A stretch of DNA of 64,000 nt from Lineolata rhizophorae (lineage: Eukaryota > Ascomycota > Dothideomycetes > Lineolatales > Lineolataceae): NCBI GenBank assembly GCA_010093515.1, contig MU001681.1, positions 509,566 to 573,565 of the forward strand, given 5' to 3'. The notes below the pieces were generated by a model. That model made no database searches. It was not told the DNA's origin and worked only from the letters and a program-made list of their open reading frames with translations. Within the stretch, counting starts at the first letter, position 1. The number at the start of each line of letters is the position of its first letter. This document shows, piece after piece, positions 11,432 through 22,972 of the stretch. A program made the translations under genes and the position numbers.

Positions 11432-13261
11432 CTATATATCGATTAAGCAGCAACTATCCATCGCACCGAAACCTGCCGCGACACCTCCTTCTTCGCTCTT
11501 GTCCCCTTTCGTCCTAAGTAGATACCCCGCTTGGAAGTTTTCCAGAACCTCGCCCTTATCAGTCTGTCCATCCCCATTCCTCCAAAGGCACACGCCGTAG
11601 ACTCCAAGCTCACCAATCACACCGCCCTGTTGTATTTCCCCGTTCCTCAAGATGGCATTTTTAAGAGCCGGTGGCTCGATCATTTCCATCAAAATGTAGG
11701 CCGGCCAGTGAGACTTTGGAAGCTTCTCCAAGAATGCAGGGATCGCGCGACGGTAGATATTGTTCCCTCCCCCTTCTCGCTGTGGTTTGAGCACGTATCG
11801 AGATGCTGTGTCCACTTCAGTCGCAAACTTCTGCGCTTCGTTGCCAGCATCGCTGGTATCGAGTGGATAGATTGGGGCAAATGTTCGTAGAACACTGGAA
11901 GCGAGCTTCTCGTCCCGTAGGAAACGGCTCAGATGCGGCGACCCAGGGGTGGCTAGCACTTGCTGAACCTTCTTACAGCCGGCGAGATGGGTAAGAATGC
12001 TGGGACACTTGATGGCAAGGGAACGCTCGAGGTGCAATCTCGATGACCAGGCTTCAGCGTCTGGGTAGTCTGAAGGGTCGTAACCAGCGCGATAGTAGAT
12101 TGTTGTGACTTCAAAGGAAGTCTTTGGTGTATAAGGGGGCGAGTAGATCAGGGCCCTTGAGTAATCCAAGGTCGTGTGCCTTTGGATCTCAGAGAACGGT
12201 AGTCTGAATGTTCGCACTTTGTGTGCGCTGTTGAGCTCATATTCTATGAGTCGTTGGTCGAAGACATTGCGCTCTGAGGATTGAACCACGAATAGAACGC
12301 AAAGAGCTCGCTGTGTTTTGGATGTACCATACGCTTGGTGAGCTTTTGCTAAGCCCGTAGCAAGACCCTCTATCGACCGGTTCTCTGGAAGATTCGCAGC
12401 ATTTATGATTTGGGAGGATGAATGCGGGTACGCCTCTGTCGACAGAAGGTACTTGTGTAGAGACGAGACCTTGGACGATAGGCCGCCAAACGACGAGGCA
12501 ATGGTGTTAAACTCCACTTGCTTAATCTCCGGTTGTTTATTTGAGCGTGCTGGATCCATATGTACCATGTAATCCGAGCGAAATAAACCTAGAGATAAGT
12601 CCTAGAAGCCGTTGTAGAGTTAATAGCTGAGAACCTGTTTGAGGAGGATGTAGTGGCCATACTTGAACGTAGCCATCAGCCTTGACTTTGGCGTGTATTT
12701 CCCATAGCTTCGCAACGAAATCGTCGATATCTAGCAATCTAGGAATAGTTTAGCACGCGAGTTCAAGGTCCGCTAGACTAACATTGTAGTAGAAGATGCG
12801 GCCCTCAAGCTAGTGGTGGGGAATTCACCCGAAATCTCCATACAATCTCATCAAACAACATTATTCAGACATATTCCAGGAAAATTCTCCCCATTGTAGC
12901 TAAAGAACTAGGCTGATGCATAAATTTTGAGCTCGCAAATACGAAGAGTAACGTACTGCTTCACTATTTCTTCCAACCACTCCTCATCTCTAGAGACCGC
13001 AGCATATAACTCATTATAAGCAGTCTGGATCTGTAGACCTCGGTCGAAAGCATCCCTCGGAAATGGGCTCGGGAACAGCGTCACCGGTGCAGTCGTTGCC
13101 AACACGCCCGATGGGTCTTGTGAGCCGGGAATAAATGATGGTGGAGGCCGCACGGCCAGCCCATGTGCAATGGTCCAGTCTTTCAATTCGGCCAAGAGGA
13201 AGGTTTCTTGTTCACGATTCAAGCTCGGTGGGTATTCAGGATATATGGTTGGGGACGCCAT
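11432..13261 (-). CDS. GSH2: glutathione synthetase (eukaryotic type)
   Basis: Joins gamma-glutamylcysteine and glycine with ATP in the second step of cytosolic glutathione synthesis. Three minus-strand exons, 13261-12957, 12738-12663 and 12601-11432, join in frame to 516 residues, near the usual ~500. The intron junctions restore conserved text: EEIVKQ|LLDIDDF across the first and GYVQ|DLSLGLFRSDYM across the second. The signature KQVEFNTIASSFGGL lies at about residues 153-167. The glycine-rich ATP-grasp loop (REGGGNNIY) and the C-terminal SEEGGVAAGFGAMD segment are intact. Introns are 12956-12739 (218 nt) and 12662-12602 (61 nt). Tail-to-tail distance to the neighbouring gene is large, so there is no sign of shared control. 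The alternative ATG at 12568 would drop the N-terminal domain and is unlikely. Confidence 0.95.
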
Positions 13262-14280
13262 TCCCGGCCACTCGTTTGTTCTGTTGCAGTGGACTTAAAT
13301 AGCGCTCAAAATCAAACTAGGCCTCGAGATCATAGTCAAACTGAAGTTCACAAAAGCCACGACAGCCCTGGGCAGAAACATATAGTCGATGTATTGGTGG
13401 AACAGTGAGGCTACGATATGGCGATCAGTGAGGCCGCGATGGTGCAATTGGGCGTCCCGTAGCGATTCCTAATCGCCGGAGCCGGCGAATTGCGTTTCCG
13501 GTTTACACGCTTGGCTAGTCGTGCAACCCCGCGAACGCGCCACACACGACGCAGAGCTCCGTTGGCGCCGTTAGCTATCACTTTTTGTCCATCGTGCTGC
13601 GCTTCAGCCTGGGTCACTCCCACTTGCCTAATCTGCTGGCGGGTCAGCCACCATTGCCTGGTTGTCGAGCCACGATGCGTCACTAAGGCTTGACACTGTC
13701 GCCAAACGGTCGCCAGTTCATGTTCGGCCTCGCAGTATGAGCCCGAGGACTTCATGTCACGCTTGTGATGCTATCCTGCGAGCCAATTCACCCCAATTGC
13801 TCTTCCCGATGCAAGATAATGCTCCTGTTGGGGGGAAGGTCACGTGCAACCTTCCGCTTCTGCGACAGTACCTGCTACCTACTGGGCCCTCTGCTGCCGC
13901 TTCGCTCAACTTGCCAGTTATCTTTTCCCTTGGAGGCCCTGCCTTGCCTCCACAATTCAGTCCTGCCTCCCTTCCTTTGTAGCGTGCGAGTCTGGGCTAA
14001 AGTGAAGTTCCACGAAACGGCCTGGCGCGTATATAAACAGCTGTTTCCGCCGCTCTTTTCTACAAGCGTGTCCTTACCACGAAATTCCCCGGTGGAAGCG
14101 TTATATTTCGAGTCATACCATTCTTTCTGCTCGACAACGTCTTCCCCTTTGCTTCATTCGGTCTCATCATTCTTCCTCTCCGGCAACTGCAATCTTTGCA
14201 TTCTATCCTTCCCGTGTGAACTGCCAAAATCACGTGCCAGCACAGTGGCGTCATAAATTCGCTTCCGGGACGTTGCCAGC
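13262..14280. other. divergent promoter region (GSH2 / SNF2 ATPase)
   Basis: About 1 kb between two head-to-head genes. There is no supported open frame. The right half is pyrimidine-rich (13850-13985 and 14110-14200), in keeping with the leader of the SNF2 gene. Confidence 0.5.
14030..14037 (+). promoter_or_regulatory. TATA box candidate of the SNF2-family gene
   Basis: TATATAAA at 14030-14037 is followed by CT-rich sequence and lies 244 bp before the ATG at 14281. This is a good TATA match; its use is inferred. Confidence 0.45.
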
Positions 14281-17200
14281 ATGGCTGGCCCAGTGGATCC
14301 GTGGGACTGGACCGTGGATGACCTGGTGGCGAATCTATGCAAGTCACGGCGACTGTGGCAAGGCCGACCGAGTAGCATATTACCCGATCCCATTGCCCTC
14401 GAGCATTCGCTTCGTGAAAATTCTATGGACGGGGCTACCATGCTGTCCTACGTTGACGATTCCATAATCAGGGAAGTTCTGGGTGTCCGCCCGTTTGCGA
14501 TGCGCGGTGCTGTACGCTATGCTATCGAAAAGCTTCGTAGTGCCTCTCATAAGTACGCCGAGTATACCGAGAACCAGCGCTCGGCGAACGCGCAAGACGG
14601 ATATTTGAGTTCCCACTCGGCTACGACCCACCCGGATCCTCACCCCAATGATCCTGCCTCTTCAGTTCCGCACGTTCGCCCCGGGGAAGCATTGCTTGAA
14701 GATGCCGGTGGAAAGAAGCGCCGCAGGCTTGCTTTGACGAATTCAAATGCACCCGAACAGAGCTCAACCCAATCTCTTCCCTGCGAGCCTCCCCCGACTG
14801 CGTCATCAGATCTAGTTAGCGTTGAGGCGTCAAACTGTACTGGGCCTCCAGTTGCCGTTGTTGGGCCATCTAGCGGTGACTTTTCAGCGGAACAGCTACG
14901 CCCGGATAATTTGTTCTTCGGAGACACTAAGTTAGGAGAGCGACTGGATACAAGTGAGGATCTAGACCTTGACTTCTCATTTGTTAGCAATATTCGACCG
15001 AACTTCCGGAAGCATGTTTATAAGCAGGTAGCACGCTTTCTCATTCACCCAGAGCGGATCAATACGCAGCGAGACGGAAAGTCTGCTGTCGCTATTTTCC
15101 CTTACCCCGCTAGCTCAGTCCGGTCGCTAGATGCCTCAAACCGTTCGGCGTTGCTTTTCTACAGGGAAAACAATACTCCTTGCGTTATTCGGGAACAGGA
15201 AGATTTGGTTCATAGTGGAGTGACACTCCGTGGAAACGAACGCGCAGCTCTGGGGGACGGCTGTAGCCTCACTCATTGGTTGCAGGAAGACAACAAGTCC
15301 TTGCCACCGCTGGATGATGATTCAGACACTGAAAGCTTTAGTGCTTCTGTATGGGAGGAAATTCAGCGCGACATTGAGGAGGATGAGGAAGTTAAAACTC
15401 AAGTGGAAAGAGAAACCTTGACTAGCGACGAGGTTGAAGATATTATCGATCGGAAAATTGAGGAGTTAGTTGAGGCGTGGAAGAGAAAGAAACTTCCACT
15501 GCGTGAGAAAGGTGCGTGGTCTCTATGGAAGAGAAGCCGGCACCCGCAATCTCGCAGCAAGCTCCAGAAATATTTCGCGCAGGAGGTTGAGAGGCTTAAC
15601 GAACGACTGGCGCGTCTCCGGAAAGGTATTCTGGATGAGCTATGGCGCAAAGCCACAGACCTTGAGAGACAGGGTGAAATCTTTGAGGAAACCATTTACC
15701 AGCGTGAGGACTGTGTGTGGAGGCTATCAGTTTTAGCGCAAAAGACTGCACCGCAGCGACGAAATCGACCTTTGAAAACGATCACCAGTCGACGACAGGC
15801 AAACCCGCGGGAAAATGCCGAGGACAGCGAAGAGCTTGGAAGTGACTCCGTGGCATCTACTGACGACAATCCTGAAGATTTCATTGAACCGGATGAAGAT
15901 AGTAAGACAAACGTCATAATGCTTGTGCGTCATATACTGATCGTTGAATTAGCAAACGCAGGGATTGAAATGGACGTTGACATTCCGTCGTTAGTTGATA
16001 AGACACTTACGAACGGCGAATTTTCACAACCGCATCAACACCCAACTGTCGCACATAGCTCCAGCCCGCAGATTAAGGAATCACCTAGTCACCAAGTGGA
16101 AGTGAAATCTTCAGATCCTGTGACCATCATCGACCTGACGTCGGACCGCGGCAATGAAACTGATAAAGCTTCTCAGTCAGGCACCGCAGCTACTTCTCAT
16201 GCTTCTATGGCTATTCCTGCGATGGCATCTACGAGCGAAGTTGCTAAATGGGCGTGGTCCGAGTTAGAGGAAAAAAATGACCGTAAGAGGCTCTTGGTCA
16301 AGATATTTCGTGAGCAAACCCAACCAGCGAGAGATACGATGAAGAAGCGTATTTTACATGACGGTCTTGGCAGCAAGGCTTTCGTCACTGAGCTTCGTCA
16401 GTTTTTCAGTACCACAATCCAGGACGCGTCGGCTCAAAGTGATCGCCGGGCCCGTCACCTGCGGCGGTTGGCACAGCTCGCTTTGTCTTGGCATTACTGC
16501 AATCATAAGTTTATGCTTGACGAAGTCAAACCTGAACATTGCCAGACTTTTCTGGAGGAGTTGGACGACGACGGGAGCGACCTACAAAGTTTCTACCGAC
16601 TCTTGCGAAGCCTTCTTATAGCGGATAACACTAGAGTTTCTCCTCCACTTGGTGGTACTTCCTCGCCACCGAGGATAAGAGAGCTAGGAGACAAGGACGC
16701 CGCGACGGTTTCGTCTACGGGGAGGTCTACGTCGCCAGATGATGACAACGCGCCCATCTTAACGCCGAGTAAGCACCGAAAACGTCCAGTCAAACAAGAC
16801 AGGACTGCTGCAGAAAGCCGTCTCAAAGCGCAGAAGCGGCAAGAAGATCAAGAACAGAACGAACGTAGGTTTGAGGAAGAGCGTGGCACTATGGCTTCAG
16901 CACCTACACAAGGTTCCCAGGTTATCATTAACCCTGGCACATCCGGAAACGACCCCGAAAAATACGTGTTCATTAGTTCGAGGATTTCAAATCGAATCTT
17001 GCCTCATCAGATCAGCGGCGTAAGATTCATGTGGCGCGAAGTCGTCAGTGCCAACCATGACGGGGATGACGACGAAATGCAAGGCTGCCTGTTAGCGCAC
17101 ACTATGGGATTGGGGAAAACGATGCAAGCAATTACTCTACTTGTCACCATCTGCGAAGCGGGAAGATCCAAAAATCCGAAGATTTCATCACAGATTCCAG

Positions 17201-19437
17201 AGAGCCTTCGAGTCCCTCGAATTCTAATACTTTGCCCTGCAGCTTTAATCCAAAATTGGCTCAACGAGCTTCGGAGCTGGGTGCCGGTCCCATACGAAGA
17301 AAATATTGGTCATATTTGCCATGTTGATGCGGACCAGACGGTGAGCGAACGAATTAGGACCGTCGACTCCTGGTGTAGTTCCAAGGGAATCCTCATGATG
17401 AGCTATGATATGTTCAGGATCCTGGTATCTCGAAAGGACAAGCAAAAAGACAAATCGCGGGAGGACGATAAAACTCTTACTGAAATTTCAAGGCAGCTTC
17501 TTAATGGACCTGATGTCGTTGTCGCGGACGAGGCCCATTTCCTCAAGAACCCCGGATCGAACATTTCCCAGTACGCTTCTCAGATCCGGACGAAGAGTCG
17601 CATCGCTTTAACAGGGTCTCCGCTGAGTAATAGCCTAAGGGAGTATTATGCAATGATCAATTGGATTGCTCCTGGTTATCTTGGTAATCCGATTGAATTC
17701 AAGGCAAAATACCAAGAACCAATAGAAATGGGCCTGTACAAGGATAGCAGCCACGCAGATTGGAGGTATGCTCTAAAATCACTCCGTATTCTAGAGAAGA
17801 ATATCGGACCAAAACTTGACCGGAAGGACTTTGCGGACGTGGAGAGCCAACTCCCTCGGAAAGTAGAGTTTGTGCTCACCGTTCCGTTTCATGACGTTCA
17901 GCGTGAGGCGTACAAGAGATTTGTCGAATGCCAGGAAGCTGGGATTATGACGCAGAAAACGATCAACCTGGCAACTCTATGGGCCTGGCTTACTGCAATA
18001 AGTCTTCTCGTCAATCACCCATTCATCTTCCTCGAAAAACTGAAAGACCGTCATTCGCAGGCTCTTCGGGCAGAAGGTAGTAGGGAGAACAGCGACGACG
18101 AAATCCCGGCAAATCCCGACCAACAGGAAGAGAACCCAAGCATATGGAAGTCGATCCTTGCGGACGATGCCATTGATCAGCAAATCCGTGCCTTGCAGAC
18201 CATTTCGGATCTGAAGGACCCGCGCTTTTCGCCTAAGATGGCCCTCCTTCTCCAAATCGTGCGCCTCTCTAAAGAAGCTGGCGACAAAGTGCTGGTGTTC
18301 TCTCACAGCATTCCTACTTTGAATTACATCGAGGCACTTCTTCAACGCGAATCTGAGCTGATTTATGAGCGCCTTGATGGGAAAACTAAGGTGTCGGATC
18401 GACAAAACATGGCCAACAATTTCAACGAAGGACGTGTCGACTTGTTCCTAATCTCGACGAGAGCCGGAGGACAAGGTTTCAATCTTCAAGGTGCCAACAG
18501 GGTGGTGATTTTCGACTTTGCTTTCAATCCAGGCTGGGAGACACAGGCTATCGGGAGAGCTTATCGGATCACCCAGAAGAAGCCGGTTTTTGTGTATCGA
18601 TTCATTGCCGGGGAAGGATACGAAGCGGAGCTCTACAAGACAGCCGCCTACAAAACTCAGCTGGCTTATCGCGTTGTTGATAAAATAAACCCAGTTCGAG
18701 CCTCGTCTAAGCCGTCCGACTACCTTTTCTCTCCGAGACCGATTAAAAAGAACGACGTCCAAGGATTGCGTGGCAAGGACCCGAAAGTCCTTGACAAACT
18801 TCTCGACTCCGCTGGGAGTCTAATCTTTGATCTTGCTACGACGGATACCTTGCGGGAGGAGGCTGATGAAAAGCTCACCAAAGAAGAGGAGCAAGAAGCA
18901 GAGAACGAGTACCAGCGACGGTTACAAGAGAAGAACCCGGCTACGCTCGCGCCGGGGGCGGTAAGCCGCATAGGGTACTCTAATACGATACACGGGCTCC
19001 CCTCTCCCCGCGCAATTCCTCGTACGCCTGGTTTCCAGTCAGAATCAGCTGCGTCTGCGCCCCAAGCATCTTTCGCACTAAATACGATGATCTCAGGACC
19101 TGGACAAGGTGGATCGGCATCTGGGTTTCCGCCAGCGGGGCCATTGCCCGCGCGTACAATGTCAAGCCAGCCTCTCTTCGGAAGCAGCCATACTGGCGGA
19201 TTCCACGGAGAGCCGCACGGTTTACCCATGCCGCCGTCTAGCGCTTCCTTGCAGGGAACAAACTATGGCTTTTTGGCTCCCGCTAGAAACCTGGTCGGTG
19301 GTCCTCGCACTCCTGCGTTTGATAGGGCCTTCTCTCAAAATCAAGGTCCTCCAGATTCCCGCAGCCATCCTTCTGATCCGCGTGGTCGCGGTGCTCCTCA
19401 ACCTCCCGGTTCCTCGTCTTCTCAGATGCCTAAGTAG
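14281..19437 (+). CDS. SNF2-family ATPase, ATRX/ARIP4 (Rad54-like) group
   Basis: A nuclear DNA translocase of 1,718 residues in one exon. Residues 1-85 (DPWDWTVDDLVANLCKSR and after) look like a SAM-type helical domain. Residues ~90-880 are acidic and Ser-rich, with a coiled-coil stretch near 385-490. The helicase core starts near LPHQISGVRFMWRE. The Walker A Gly-Leu-Gly-Lys-Thr is at 943-947, the DEAH box at 1083-1086 and the motif VI region QAIGRAYRITQ at 1422-1432. A long insert separates the two RecA lobes, as in ATRX and ARIP4. The C-terminal ~240 residues are Pro/Gly/Ser-rich and disordered. The family remodels nucleosomes or clears proteins from DNA; the exact role in this fungus is not known to me. 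No zinc-finger ADD domain is visible, so ARIP4-like is a better label than true ATRX. Confidence 0.9.
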   Translation: MAGPVDPWDWTVDDLVANLCKSRRLWQGRPSSILPDPIALEHSLRENSMDGATMLSYVDDSIIREVLGVRPFAMRGAVRYAIEKLRSASHKYAEYTENQRSANAQDGYLSSHSATTHPDPHPNDPASSVPHVRPGEALLEDAGGKKRRRLALTNSNAPEQSSTQSLPCEPPPTASSDLVSVEASNCTGPPVAVVGPSSGDFSAEQLRPDNLFFGDTKLGERLDTSEDLDLDFSFVSNIRPNFRKHVYKQVARFLIHPERINTQRDGKSAVAIFPYPASSVRSLDASNRSALLFYRENNTPCVIREQEDLVHSGVTLRGNERAALGDGCSLTHWLQEDNKSLPPLDDDSDTESFSASVWEEIQRDIEEDEEVKTQVERETLTSDEVEDIIDRKIEELVEAWKRKKLPLREKGAWSLWKRSRHPQSRSKLQKYFAQEVERLNERLARLRKGILDELWRKATDLERQGEIFEETIYQREDCVWRLSVLAQKTAPQRRNRPLKTITSRRQANPRENAEDSEELGSDSVASTDDNPEDFIEPDEDSKTNVIMLVRHILIVELANAGIEMDVDIPSLVDKTLTNGEFSQPHQHPTVAHSSSPQIKESPSHQVEVKSSDPVTIIDLTSDRGNETDKASQSGTAATSHASMAIPAMASTSEVAKWAWSELEEKNDRKRLLVKIFREQTQPARDTMKKRILHDGLGSKAFVTELRQFFSTTIQDASAQSDRRARHLRRLAQLALSWHYCNHKFMLDEVKPEHCQTFLEELDDDGSDLQSFYRLLRSLLIADNTRVSPPLGGTSSPPRIRELGDKDAATVSSTGRSTSPDDDNAPILTPSKHRKRPVKQDRTAAESRLKAQKRQEDQEQNERRFEEERGTMASAPTQGSQVIINPGTSGNDPEKYVFISSRISNRILPHQISGVRFMWREVVSANHDGDDDEMQGCLLAHTMGLGKTMQAITLLVTICEAGRSKNPKISSQIPESLRVPRILILCPAALIQNWLNELRSWVPVPYEENIGHICHVDADQTVSERIRTVDSWCSSKGILMMSYDMFRILVSRKDKQKDKSREDDKTLTEISRQLLNGPDVVVADEAHFLKNPGSNISQYASQIRTKSRIALTGSPLSNSLREYYAMINWIAPGYLGNPIEFKAKYQEPIEMGLYKDSSHADWRYALKSLRILEKNIGPKLDRKDFADVESQLPRKVEFVLTVPFHDVQREAYKRFVECQEAGIMTQKTINLATLWAWLTAISLLVNHPFIFLEKLKDRHSQALRAEGSRENSDDEIPANPDQQEENPSIWKSILADDAIDQQIRALQTISDLKDPRFSPKMALLLQIVRLSKEAGDKVLVFSHSIPTLNYIEALLQRESELIYERLDGKTKVSDRQNMANNFNEGRVDLFLISTRAGGQGFNLQGANRVVIFDFAFNPGWETQAIGRAYRITQKKPVFVYRFIAGEGYEAELYKTAAYKTQLAYRVVDKINPVRASSKPSDYLFSPRPIKKNDVQGLRGKDPKVLDKLLDSAGSLIFDLATTDTLREEADEKLTKEEEQEAENEYQRRLQEKNPATLAPGAVSRIGYSNTIHGLPSPRAIPRTPGFQSESAASAPQASFALNTMISGPGQGGSASGFPPAGPLPARTMSSQPLFGSSHTGGFHGEPHGLPMPPSSASLQGTNYGFLAPARNLVGGPRTPAFDRAFSQNQGPPDSRSHPSDPRGRGAPQPPGSSSSQMPK

Positions 19438-20993
19438 ATTTCTGCGCTCTGAATTTTCTCCTGCATGGATCATTCTTAGAACCCATGGCATTCGAGGCGG
19501 AACGCCGGAGATTCAGATTTCTTGAATCTCCTTGCCGGTCTTCGGATTTGGCGACAGATGCTCATGGCCATGGCGTTTTTCTATCATTTTCTTTTTCATT
19601 CATTCCCCCCCTCTTTTCTTGGCAGGAATGTGACTATTGGTCTGTAATTTCTTTTCAGTTTTCTCTTGGCTTCTTCTTTCCCATAGCAGCTTCCAGGCCT
19701 CGAGGCAAGATACCCATAGCATTGACAAGGAGTGTGTAATTAGCCTTCTATCAAGTTTTCCCTTTCCCCAAGTAATAGGACCACTGTATTCAGATGTGCG
19801 TGATGAATCTGCCTGAAAGGGTAAAACTGGCAAAGGAACTCACGCTAAAATTTGCAGATTTATAGAAACGATATTCGATAGATCTTATATCTGCCAACAG
19901 GGAGAAAGGGTGAAACAACACTATTCCACAGGTGTAATCTTGGGAAGTGGCTTACTGGCTCTTGTGAGCACATGCACGCGACCAGTCATCATTTCTGATC
20001 TTCTATGTAGTCATGTAGACTAGGTCGAGGAGTATGGGGAATACATAACTCTCGACTAAGCTGCTTCTCTTATCCACGTAAAGGTACAAAGCAGCCACAG
20101 TATTGTGACCGTGGGACCAAAACTCCGCTGCAGGCATCGCAGTGGCGGTGTGCAGTGGATGCTTGGCAGCTGGCTCGGGAAGTTGGCCTGATGCTGGAAA
20201 CCGCATAGGAGTACAGGACGTAGTAAGCTCGCGCCTGAGGGCACTCACCATCTAGCGTAGCCGGAGGAGCCGTCAAGTCGGCACCCCGCCTTGGGGTCCC
20301 TCGTCCTTCGAACTGGGGTGGCGCACAAATGACGGCCCGCCGATCATGGCGGAGCGCCCGGTCTTCGGAGAGGGACTGGGGCCGAAGAAGCGTCCCATAC
20401 CCGACGAGACCGCCCGACCAACCGGCCTGTCCCTTGGGGTTTCGTCGTCGCGACCGCGGAGCAGGGGTCGGGTTGACGGACAGCAGAAACGGACAGCGGA
20501 AACGGGAACTGGCGGCGCTGGAAAATATTTGCCGTCGAGGCTGGGGATCTGGGGTTGGCCCTCCGCGCGGTGCGGCGCTGCCAATCAGCGGTGGCGGATT
20601 GGATATGCGCCGTAATCAAGCGGTGGAGACGCCGGGTTTGGGACGAGACGGTCCCCTGGCTTTCGTCAGATTGAGCACCTTTCCGGGCCTGGCCTGGGGC
20701 CTGAGGCGCTTCGCAACAGGCAGTGCGGCCATTGTGCCAAATTTACGTTTTGGCGTGCGTTAGGAGCTGGGGATCTCCCCCCACATTTTCCGCTTTGAAG
20801 GAAAAGATCCGATCGCTCATACATAATCCGACTGACCTCGACCGTCTTCTTCTCCGCCTTTTTCCTCTACCTCGCTTCCTCTCACAGGCCGGCACACGCC
20901 AGCTCTTTGACCGTCAGAGAGACAGCATTCGAATTCGAGATTTTGTTCGTGCACCTTCCGATCTGCGCGTCTTCTAAAAACCACCGAAAAATC
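19438..20993. other. intergenic region upstream of HEM1
   Basis: No gene seen. Overlapping GC-rich frames at 20273-20763 run on both strands and carry no family motif. The last ~150 bp before the HEM1 ATG is a pyrimidine-rich leader (20845-20886). Confidence 0.5.
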
Positions 20994-22972
20994 ATGGAGA
21001 CCATTATCCGCCAGGCTGGGGCGGTGTGCCCGTTCCTGAAAAAGACGCCACCGTCGACTTTGCGGAGCCTTTCCACCACTACGGCCCGCAACGCCTCGCC
21101 GGGCGGCGGCGCCATGTCGAACCTTCAAGTTATTGCCCGCCGCTGCCCCATCATGGGCAAGGCGCTTGCTGTGCAGAGCGCAAAGGCGGGCAACGCCGCT
21201 CTTGCGGGAGTCTACGGTGGCGCTAGGGCCTACCATACGGGCAAGACCAGCCGCGCCAAGCTGCATACCACTGCGCCGAAGATGGCCCAGGCTGCGGACG
21301 CCGGGCTTGCGCATCATAAGCAGCAGCGTAAGTTTCCAAGGCTAGTTCGTATGTTGAATTGGGGAGACGGCGTTGCCCGAGGCGCTGGTGACTGCTCCAC
21401 TGAGACGAAGGTTGCGCTAATGTGTACGCCCGTTCATGAACAGCCCATTACCCGCACGCCGCAAAGAAGCCGGCCGAGACTTCGCCGCAGAAGTACCCCG
21501 GTTGCGTGCCTCCCCCGCCAAAGCCGCTCAAATTTGACTATGATGGCTTCTACCAAGGCGAACTGGACAAGAAACACAAAGACAAGTCGTACCGCTACTT
21601 TAACAACATCAATCGGCTTGCGCAGGAATTTCCTCGCGCGCATATGGCGTCTAAGGAGGATAAGGTGACGGTGTGGTGTTCCAACGACTACTTAGGCATG
21701 GGCCGCAACCCTAAGGTGCTCAAGGCGATGCACGAGACGCTCGAAATGTACGGGGCGGGCGCGGGTGGCACGCGCAACATCTCCGGGCACAACCAGCACG
21801 CGGTGGCGCTCGAGGGCACGTTGGCTAAGCTGCATGCTAAGGAGGCGGGCCTCGTCTTCAGCTCGTGCTACGTCGCCAACGATGCAACGCTGGCGACGCT
21901 GGGCAGCAAGATGCCGGACTGCGTGATCCTGTCTGACAGCATGAACCACGCGTCCATGATCCAAGGGATCCGGCACTCGGGCGCGAAGAAGATGGTATTC
22001 CGGCACAATGACACGGCGGACCTGGAAGCTAAACTGGCTTCGCTGCCGCCTGAGGTGCCCAAGATCATCGCGTTTGAGAGCGTCTATAGCATGTGCGGCT
22101 CCGTCGGCCCTATTGAGGAGATCTGTGACCTCGCCGACAAGTACGGTGCCATCACCTTCCTCGACGAGGTGCATGCCGTCGGCATGTACGGCCCGAACGG
22201 CGCCGGTGTCGCCGAGCACCTCGACTACGAAGCGCACGTAGCGGGCCGGCCGCGCGGCACAGTCATGGACCGTGTCGACATCATCACGGGCACGCTGGGC
22301 AAGGCGTACGGGTGCGTGGGCGGCTACATCGCGGCATCGGCGCGTCTGGTTGACATGATCCGCTCGCTCGCGCCGGGCTTCATCTTCACGACGTCGCTGC
22401 CACCGGCCACCATGGCGGGTGCCAAAGCCGCCATCGAGTACCAGATGGCATTCCAGGGCGACCGCCGCCTGCAGCAGCTGCACACGCGCGCCGTCAAGGA
22501 AGCCCTCGCCGCTCGTGACATCCCCGTCATCCCCAACCCGTCGCACATCGTGCCCGTGCTGGTCGGCAATGCGGAGCTGGCCAAGCAGGCCTCAGACATG
22601 CTGCTTGAGGAATGGGATATCTATGTGCAGGCCATCAACTATCCGACGGTGCCGGTGGGCCAGGAGAGGTTGAGGATCACGCCCACGCCGGGCCATACAG
22701 CCGAGTTTAGGGAGCACCTGGTGGAGGCGCTGGAGGGCGTGTGGAACAAGTTGGGGATCAAACGCACGAGCGAGTGGGCGGCGGAGGGAGGATTTATCGG
22801 GGTGGGCGAGGCGGGCGGCGAGGCGGTGGTGCCGCTTTGGACGGATGCTCAGTTGGGACTTGATGGGCTCAAGGGTGTGAACATCGAGAAGGAGACTGCC
22901 GGTGCGGTGCTCGAGCGCGTGCTGGAGGACGAGCGCAAGCACGTCTTGCAGACCGCGGCGGCGGCGGCTTAG
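20994..22972 (+). CDS. HEM1: 5-aminolevulinate synthase, mitochondrial
   Basis: Condenses glycine and succinyl-CoA in the mitochondrial matrix, the first and rate-limiting step of heme synthesis; PLP-dependent. Exons 20994-21327 and 21444-22972 join in frame to 620 residues. The intron 21328-21443 has GTAAGT..CAG. The N-terminus [17 protein letters not shown] is a basic mitochondrial presequence. It carries two Cys-Pro heme regulatory motifs, at C12-P13 and C51-P52, which in other fungi and animals let heme restrain import or stability. The catalytic core runs from about residue 145 ([12 protein letters not shown]). The PLP-binding lysine is K398 in [10 protein letters not shown], and the His/Asp residues around [12 protein letters not shown] are present. 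An in-frame GTG extension upstream exists but lacks ATG. The C-terminus ends in a short alanine run. Confidence 0.96.
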
